A stretch of DNA of 64,000 bases from Phellopilus nigrolimitatus (taxonomy: Eukaryota; Basidiomycota; Agaricomycetes; Hymenochaetales; Hymenochaetaceae). The stretch is from positions 186,001 to 250,000 of the forward strand of contig JAJOHG010000016.1 in assembly GCA_021029095.1 (NCBI GenBank), written 5' to 3'. Below are positions 57,275 through 64,000 of this stretch, one piece after another. A model generated the notes under the pieces. That model was not told where the DNA came from. It ran no database searches and saw only the letters and a list, made by a program, of their open reading frames with translations. Numbering within the stretch: position 1 is the first letter of the stretch; each line of letters begins with the position of its first letter. A program made the translations under genes and the position numbers.

Positions 57275-57805
57275 GATGCGTTTCGTTCGTTGTTTTGATT
57301 GTGAAAATTTATTATAGAGGGCGGTGTGTGTTTTTGCGTGCCGTAGAAATTTGTAGGACTGGAATTGCTGTTGTAGAGTTCTTTAGAGAGAGCTTCGTTG
57401 CAAAAATGTGTTTAGATTGTCGGATTATCGGTCCTTGTTTCGTGAGCGAGGCTGGCGCAAGTGAGGCCACATTCTTCGTCTTGGATGCGGTGGCGCGTAA
57501 GTTAAGCTTCGCCGAATTGGCATGCACTAGAGCATTTAGTGTCCTTATCTGTGTCTACGATGTTTAAGCAGTTATAAATTCAACTTGCATTAGCACCTTG
57601 TGTGGGACTCATAGGTAGCGACTATGCTTAATATGTGTCAATCTCCTTAGACTGGTTTGTTGAATGAGCGGTAAGCACAGTGATGTATTTGCGCGCAGCA
57701 AAGTAGACGAGCGCACGGTCCGCCGTGCCCTTTATAAGACCCTGGGCGCCTGCGGAATCTGGAAGGGACCGAAAGACCAGAAAAAAAAAACGACAGACAG
57801 ACAAA
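57275..57805. promoter_or_regulatory. aldolase 3' flank and family B promoter
   Basis: Mirrors 36,401-36,941. TATA-like 'TTTATAAG' at 57,731-57,738, about 70 bp before the B start. Confidence 0.55.
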
Positions 57806-58255
57806 ATGGCAGATCATCCGCGTCGCACGAGAATAACAATAATGCCTGTGGGTTGGAGACTCCCGCTCGTAGGCCTTCGAGGTGCACATATAAGTAAGCC
57901 ACACACTTCCGATGTTGTCGCTCATCCGTAAAGTCTGGTACTCACTATCTATACGACGCATTCGCCCAGTCGCGACTAAATACAATATAGCAATCTTAGA
58001 GGAGATTTCTGACGACGGTAGGCGGTATACCGTGCGCTGTGAGTCTCCCCAGACCTGCCTGCTCGCGTCGCGGAGACCGCCACTGCTCATGCACTTGTCC
58101 CCCTAGTCGAAAAACCGCGACTGTGGCGGAAAGGCCCGTGGAGGGAGGTAAAGGTCACGAGGCCGATTGCGGAGAAGGAGGCAGCGCAAGCAGAGTTCTG
58201 CAAGAAAGCCTTGGATTATGAAAAGGCGATGGACGAGGGGTGCGTGATTGCGTAG
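57806..58255 (+). CDS. family B small protein, intact (B-4), 113 aa
   Basis: Exons 57,806-57,893, 57,934-58,038, 58,107-58,255, phases 1 and 1. Begins 'MADHPRRTRITIMPVGWRLP', middle 'IRRIRPVATKYNIAILEEIS', end 'KKALDYEKAMDEGCVIA'. Differs from B-3 at many residues yet keeps length, frame and splice sites, which suggests selection on the protein. Convergent with the family A copies at 60-61.5 kb. Function unknown. Confidence 0.7.
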
Positions 58256-58645
58256 ATTTAGAACGTGTTGCATTCCATCCACGCAGTGATGAGCGAAGAA
58301 TTCCACACACTATGTTTTGATATATATCGGTTTTCCCCGTTGGTCGTTTGTTCGGTGCTGGCCAAGAGCCAGCCGTGCGCGGGTCAGCCGCGCTTTTGCA
58401 AGCTTCCACAGGTTCTGTTTTATTTTTTCCCAGTCCATTTAGGGCGGCTCGTAGCTCCTGACTTTTGATTCCTCCATTGCATGCGGCGTCATCGGCTCAC
58501 GAAAAAAAAAGACAAGAGATTGCTGGAAGACGGTTTATATACAATGAAGTAGTACGTACGTTTCTTTTGTTTCAATAAGAAAAGAATCCGGCGTTCGAAA
58601 AGCAGGTTTTACGATCATGAAGGGAGACCCTTTGAAGAGTTTATA

Positions 58646-59554
58646 CAGTATAGTACGCCTCCTTTAGACACCCAATCATATTTTTGCCTGCTTCACCGTA
58701 CAATGCTACTTTTCGTTGATTAAAATTTATATAGCGATTGCTAACTATACTAAGAGTGCTATATGAAAATTTAACGAGATCCTGTGTTCAGGAAAAAATG
58801 AAAACAAATAATTCTCGAAAACAAGGATTTTGTCACAAACATAGGTCCTTTAGACACCCTGTGACACCATCACAAACGTGCCAGATAACGTTGGAGAGGT
58901 GCCCGACAACGCGCATTGGCGGTTTGCAGGTGTCACACTCAGACAGCCAATGTACAGTACCCTGCCTACCATTAATGTTTTTGACCACCGATTTCCGAGC
59001 TTGAAATTTCAAATGAAGCGTACATTGTACTACAGGTGGATTTAATAAGTTACGGACCGGCCGAAAAAGGAAATTGTTCGTGCCAGCTCTTGAGCACCCT
59101 TGCAATGCCAGTTTTTTCAAGGGTATGGCTCCTGCGGCTTGACTGCGGAACAAATCAACAAGAACCACAATGATTATGAGGTTTCTATTTGGTGCGTCGA
59201 GATTTTTTATCACATATGAGCAGTGAGATCCACAATTTTGACGCGCGTCGACACACCTTCCTTTTTCGGCCGGTCCGTAACTTTTTAAATCCACCTGTAC
59301 ATATTATCATAAAGATAAATCAGTAATAGGAGGTTCCAAAAAATTAAGGACTGCAGATGTCGATTGCATCATTCCTGCTAAATGCAGATTTTGAGACATT
59401 TTTGACCCTCGAGGATCAGCAAATGCATTTCCTTTGCTCAGAATTTATACGCAGTTAGAACAGTCCTACTGCAATGGATATGTAAAATTTCAGGCCAAAA
59501 TACAAAGAAATGAAGGAGAAAATGTGGGGTGTCTAAAGGAGGCGTACTATACTG
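58646..59554. mobile_element. 909 bp Tc1/mariner-type element or MITE
   Basis: 28-bp perfect terminal inverted repeats starting 'CAGTATAGTACGCCTCC', flanked by TA (58,644-58,645 and 59,555-59,556). The duplicated locus at ~32,797 has the same flanks without the insert, an empty site. No transposase reading frame inside, so it is non-autonomous. Confidence 0.9.
59033..59297. mobile_element. 265 bp MITE nested in the 909 bp element
   Basis: ~39-bp inverted repeats starting 'CAGGTGGATTTAATAAG' with one mismatch, flanked by TA on both sides (59,031-59,032, 59,298-59,299). Different repeat sequence from its host element. Confidence 0.85.
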
Positions 59555-60189
59555 TAATCACAACAAGGTACGCGACGCCCGGAAGGGCAAGAAGTCGATT
59601 TGAAGTGCACACTGGAGAACATAAAGCCCTGAAAGCAAGACAAAAAAGCAATAAGGGAAGAAAGAAAAAGGTTCACGGAAATTTTGTAACATACGTCACG
59701 CACGGCGCTGCCTTCGATGAGCGCGGCCGGCTGGTATAATCGCGTCCCAAGGTGTACGGATGCGCAGCGCGTCGGCTAGGCCGGTTGCAGACCCCAGCTT
59801 ATCAGGTGGAGTGACATTTGGTTACCGAAAATCGATTATTATTTTTTTTTTTTTTTTTTTTTGCCAACATGTCTCAAACACCTTCTCTGCTGTCGGCCAA
59901 GGCAGTTTTTCGAATTCTGCAACCTGAGAGTTAGAAGATCCAGATTTTATAGTGCCAACAATATGATTTTTTTCGGGGCGAATCGAAAAAGGAGTACAGG
60001 CACGTTGCTACGGTCTACGTGCAGATGGGAATGAAATTCCATGTTCGGTAGTCGATGTCAAATCTCCCACGGCCTCCCGTGCCGGTTAGACCCTTCCTTT
60101 TCGTTAGACCCTAGACCACTTCCTTTTCGCACTCGTCCGCTAAGGCTCGCAATACCGGTACGATCTCGTTCCTATGCACTGAGAGCACG
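59555..60189. other. spacer mirrored at 32,540-32,800
   Basis: 59,555-59,800 is the inverse of 32,540-32,797. Poly-T run near 59,843. No gene. Confidence 0.5.
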
Positions 60190-60674
60190 AACTTGTCTTT
60201 ACTCGTATCAATGGGTGTATCAATATACGTTGTCGCAGTTGTTGTTACTGTGTTTGGTGCATATGTACGTCGCAGAAGAAACAGGTCAGCTCTCCATGTA
60301 GTCTCTCGGGGAATCTTACAGCTTACATCTGAGGCACACCTGCCCGCCGCGAAGAATTTGTAGAAGAGATAGAAACCTTGCTCTCTGACAACTTTGGCTT
60401 TAAGGTAAAATAGAGCTAGTCAGCAACACGGACAAGTAATGGAAAGGGTCCCAGCGTGGGACCAAGAGCTGTCCAGACTACTCACAGTTGTGGATACGTT
60501 GGATATGTTCTCTGGCGCTCTCCAGCTCCCAAGGATTCCTGGGTGTTGCCAATACGTAACGGCCATCTGTTTCGTTTATGACTCTAATCCGACTCTATCG
60601 GCGCGTCTCAGGCTCTGGGGCACTAGCAGCTCTAATCGCAGACTCACTGCTTCGATTTGGTCTTCGGATGGCAT
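60190..60674 (-). pseudogene. family A small gene, broken copy (A-4)
   Basis: Exon 1 'MPSEDQIEA' and exon 2 'INETDGRYVLATPRNPWELE' are open. Exon 3 is one base shorter than in A-2, which shifts the frame before 'VC'; exon 4 remains open. TATA-like 'GTATAAAATCC' lies ~115 bp upstream. Closest to the intact A-2 gene, in mirrored position. Confidence 0.6.
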
Positions 60675-60976
60675 CTTCAAATTGGTTCTTAAGCTTGGGA
60701 CTTTTTGGAACTTGTTGAGAGGTTGTGAGGTGGGCTGTCAGCGGGGCTGTTGTACTCGATGGACTTGGAATCCAGAAGAATGTGCGGGATTTTATACGCG
60801 CAGTCCCGCATCGCAAAGAACGAGTCGGAGACTCGGAGCCCGGCGCGCGGCTATTGCGATGCGCAAAGGTCTCCACTTTGCGGGGAGGAGGGTATGTAAA
60901 AAATGCAAAAATGTTCTAATCCAAACCCGTTAGTAGCTTTGCAAGATTGACGCGTCTTTATTTGTTCCTTAACCGT

Positions 60977-61547
60977 CTAACGCGGGCGCTTGCAAACGGC
61001 ACTTGTTATGTTTTGGCAGATCATTCTGGTGTAGGCCACTGACACCGGCTTTGGCACGAAGTACACGGTCTTGTCTGCACCACTACCAAAAGGCGCTGTC
61101 GGCGTCTTTGCCACTGTGTATTTGACACATCCGTATGTATGAGCGCTCTCCACGCATTCTCGCGAGAAAGGTTCACGTCTTACCTCTGATGCAAAGTTCG
61201 CGAACTTCGCGAACGTCTGGCCTTCTTTTGTCACAGCTTTGGCTTCGGGAAAGATCAGAACTGGCCAGCAACGCGGACAATTATTGGAGAACGGGAGCCC
61301 AGCTTGGAACTAAGCGCGGGCGGCAGCAACAGCGCCGTCTGGACTACGTACATTTGTAGATCCTCTGGATCTCTTCCGTGGCGTCTTTCAAAATGCCAGG
61401 TTCTTTGACTGTTGCCTTTGTAAATCCTCCTTTTGCGTCGTTTACGGCGTTTACGGCTTCAACCAATTCCTGATCCTGTCGGCGGCGCGCCTCAGGGTTT
61501 GGGTCGGCGGAGCTGGCACCTCTCTGTAGAACTCGCTCATCCTTCAA
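60977..61547 (-). pseudogene. divergent family A member, probably non-functional (A-5)
   Basis: Exon 2 'DQELVEAVNAVNDAKGGFTK' to 'ATEEIQRIYK', exon 3 'SKAVTKEGQTFAKFANFASE', exon 4 'VAKTPTAPFGSGADKTVYFV' ending TAG 60,977. Same exon plan as family A but a distinct subtype. Exon 3 and exon 4 do not join in phase, and the exon 1 donor is weak (GTTCTA). In tandem with A-4. A shortened copy lies at 8331-8660. Confidence 0.5.
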
Positions 61548-61559
61548 GTTTCAAGTTGA

Positions 61560-62400
61560 TTTGGATGCTTGGGACAGTGTTTAACCTAATCTAGACGTTT
61601 CTAGGGGAGGGGGGAAAAGTCTGTTTTGCTTTTTCTTCACAATTGACAGAGCGCAGAGGAGCGTACGGCGCTTTTCATACATACATACACACACACAACC
61701 ACCACCACACAACTCCAAGCGGAAAAGAGTACGCCAGAATGCGCGGGGCGCAGGCCGGCCGGCTGACTTCTTGAAAGCGATAACAAAAACAAAAGTGCAA
61801 TGCAATGCGATGCATGCATGCGCTGTGTGTGCGCCCGCCTGCTGTACGTGAGTGGCGCCGTGCTACTTCTGTGCGCCGCGGATCGCAGCATGGCAAGCTG
61901 GACGCGGGCTCTCTTCGCTTGAGGCGGCAGGGGCATCGGTGCGTATGCGTGATTTGCTGTCCCCCCGGACTTGTGCATTCATTGGTACGAACCTCGTAGA
62001 CAAGACCGAGGCAGACTGGAAACGCGGCGTGCCGCAAAAAATACCGATTCCGAGAGAGACCAAGCTTGCACAGAAAACATGCATCCGCACGTCTGCGGCG
62101 AGTCAACAAGCAGAATCTTTCCGAGATCAAATATCGACCTACCTACATGTGCAAATTACTTTACACGTTGTGCTCAAGGATACGAGATATATGCATCTGA
62201 CTAACTAAATAGAGTTGGACTGTAAATGTTAGAGGGGCAAAGGTGAGAACATTCATCGGATAAAACGCCAAGAGCAGGACTACTGGTAAAGCCATTGTCG
62301 ACTTGCAGAGATACGACACCCAAACCTCGTAGAATTTAAAGGAAAGCCCTTCGATATCCTCCATGTTACAAACTACAAACTACATCGGCGAGGCGACAAC
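61560..62400. other. spacer with segment duplicated at 8690-8930
   Basis: 61,850-62,090 is a direct copy of 8690-8930. CA-rich run near 61,680-61,710. No gene supported. Confidence 0.5.
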
Positions 62401-63429
62401 CTAGCCAACAAACTGAGGCTTCTGAGCGCAAATAATATGGAAATCAAATTCTGCACCCCGCGTGTTATCCCATTCCTTCTCTAGCTCGTCAAGCAAACAG
62501 TCAAAAGCTTCCTCTGTCTCAACAAAACCAAGCCCGCCAGAATTCAGAATAGGGGTCTTCATGCCACGAAAAATGCCCATAAAGTCGTCGCGCGCGTCTG
62601 TACCATACTTCCCAGCCCAGGAGCCGAGTGGGATCGTTCGCTTCTCGACCCGAACGTTGACGAACTTCGCTGCCCGAAGCAGGTCAGGTATATCTGTGCT
62701 GACTTCGAGTAGGAGCTCGCGGGATTCGAAAAGCGCCCGGAGCATGCGCGCGTGTTTCTCGGTAACCGGCCCACCGTGCCAGGTGCCAACCTCGCCGAGC
62801 TGGACCCAGCCTCCCGGGCAGAGAACGCGGTATATCTGGTCCAGTGCCTGCCGCCATTCCGAGCGCTTGAGCGCAGCGACGAGAAGACGCTGGTGAACAA
62901 TGTCGAATTTGTTCGACCAGTGTACTGGAAGAGAAACGATCGAGTTGACTGAGAATGAGGCATTCGATGGGTGCGAGCGCGGGAAGAGACGACTGTCTAT
63001 ATCTATGCCGTGTAGAATGGCCGATGAAGACAGCTCAGATGCGGCATCGAGCAGCCAGGCGCCTATCATAGCGGTGAATAAGATCGGAAAATAACGCCAA
63101 CTAGATTTCAAGTCGCACGTACCGGGGCCAACACCAGAATCGAGCACGAAGTAGCCAGTCTGGCTATTGACAGGGGTCAGAATGATCCTCCCTTCGAATG
63201 CGACTTTCAAAATGTCATGCTGAAGCTTCAGTCTGGGAGAAATATCGCGTCAATGAGTGGTATAAGACTTAAATCAGCGATGAAACTACCTTGCGGCCTC
63301 TTGTTCGTCTGAAGGGAGAACATAGTTGGCCCCAGGATACTTGTGGAAGTTACGAGCAACATGGGGAATGGGAGATGTGGTGGTGGTGGTGGTTTGGGCC
63401 TCAAGCTCTGTGGGGACGGTGCGCGACAT
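62401..63429 (-). CDS. LaeA-like SAM-dependent methyltransferase
   Basis: Starts 'MSRTVPTELEAQ', then a Thr run and 'NFHKYPGANYVLPSDEQEAA'. After two introns come motif I 'FVLDSGVGPGAWLLD' (completed across a 63 bp intron), the acidic loop 'HGIDIDSRLFP', 'WSNKFDIVHQRLL', and 'IYRVLCPGGWVQLGE', the motif order of Methyltransf_23/LaeA-like enzymes. This group includes regulators of secondary metabolism and small-molecule methyltransferases; which applies here is open. Ends TAG 62,401-62,403. No disabling change seen. Confidence 0.82.
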
Positions 63430-64000
63430 ATGAGTTACTCTGTCCTTTGCATACCATAGTAGAAGAGCCTCAGCAGCTTTTATATTCAAATGTGGCTATG
63501 GCTGACGCTATCTGTTCAACCATGCTGGTTCTCCAGAATAGAGTGTATCTACAGGTGTTGGCATTTAGATCTCGGTGACTATTAGATAGGTTTAGGGGGG
63601 TAGGCGAAATCGACCAGTGGAGACGTGCAAGTCATTAGTAGTGAGACCAGAAGGCAAGGTGACCTCGACAACAAGTTACTCGATTTGGACGCGAATCAAT
63701 AATGACTCCTCCAAACCGAGTGATTTGGCGTCGAGATACCTTGAGGTCACCTTGTCTTGTCTTGCCTTCCGGCGTCACTAGAAATTTGCGGGTTCCAGCG
63801 TGCCCGTAGCAGACCGCAAGAACCCAATTATGCTAAACGCCGAGCATACCGACCAGCGTCAAACACAACAACTTCCGCGTCAGGCCGGTCTAGTGCGTAT
63901 CAAAAGAAGCTTTTGATAAGTCCTAGAACTGCAAGCTCACACTGGCAGCACGGACTCAAATCGTAAATTTGCCTGATTTTCTCTCTCATCTTTGCTCCAC
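63430..64000. repeat. methyltransferase upstream region, mirrored at 51,358-52,080
   Basis: Contains the second palindromic MITE copy (63,646-63,774) and the inverse of sequence upstream of the hydrolase at 51,265. The window ends inside this repeat. Confidence 0.75.

Noticed and set aside
1..64000. CRISPR arrays, rRNA genes, LTR retrotransposons
   Set aside because: No regularly spaced direct repeats of CRISPR type, no rRNA landmarks, no reverse transcriptase or integrase motifs seen.

Overview
The window is nuclear DNA of a filamentous basidiomycete, most likely an agaricomycete. Almost every gene is broken by 45-90 bp introns with GT(A/G)AGT-type donors and CTRAY-like branch sites. It also carries families typical of mushroom-forming fungi: DUF6534 seven-helix membrane proteins, a Plavaka-type transposase, a DUF6532 protein, cytochrome P450 and a LaeA-like methyltransferase. 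I see nothing bacterial or viral.

Layout. 1-3425: 3' part of a large gene resembling Rif1. 3944-7398: a palindrome with two apparently identical 1,611 bp arms around a 233 bp loop. 7440-9100: a broken copy of a small gene family (family A). 8.9-15.6 kb and 23.2-30.4 kb: two inverted copies of one segment, each carrying a DUF6534 gene and a cyclopropane-fatty-acid-synthase-like gene. In the left copy the synthase has a premature stop; the right copy reads through as 528 aa. Between the copies lie an NmrA/SDR-like gene and a cytochrome P450. 30.6-37.6 kb: intact members of family A and of a second small family (B), an alpha/beta hydrolase, and the last exon of a class I fructose-bisphosphate aldolase. 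37,726-48,890: an 11.2 kb mobile element bounded by inverted repeats, with an intact 1,028-aa Plavaka-like transposase, captured pieces of an Argonaute gene and of a TFIIF-alpha gene, and a DUF6532 gene. 49.9-64 kb: an F-box pseudogene, a second alpha/beta hydrolase, a small mitochondrial-like gene, a frameshifted aldolase gene, another family B gene, nested TA-insertion elements, further family A copies, and a LaeA-like methyltransferase.

The dominant theme is repeated inverted segmental duplication. 31.4-37.6 kb is also mirrored, with gaps, in 56.6-60.9 kb, and 51.36-52.08 kb is mirrored in 63.44-64.0 kb. P450, SDR, methyltransferase, CFA-like, DUF6534 and hydrolase genes together suggest a lipid or specialised-metabolite locus, but that is inference.

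The most unusual items are: (1) two unrecognised small multi-exon gene families, A (~116 aa) and B (~111-113 aa), found in several copies and at least once as a divergent pair; (2) a Plavaka-like element carrying Argonaute sequence without PIWI, with a TFIIF-alpha piece inserted in it; (3) a CFA-like gene whose frame requires a 1-nt exon and a 7-nt exon in both paralogues; (4) the apparently perfect palindrome. All identities are read by eye from the sequence; no database search was run.
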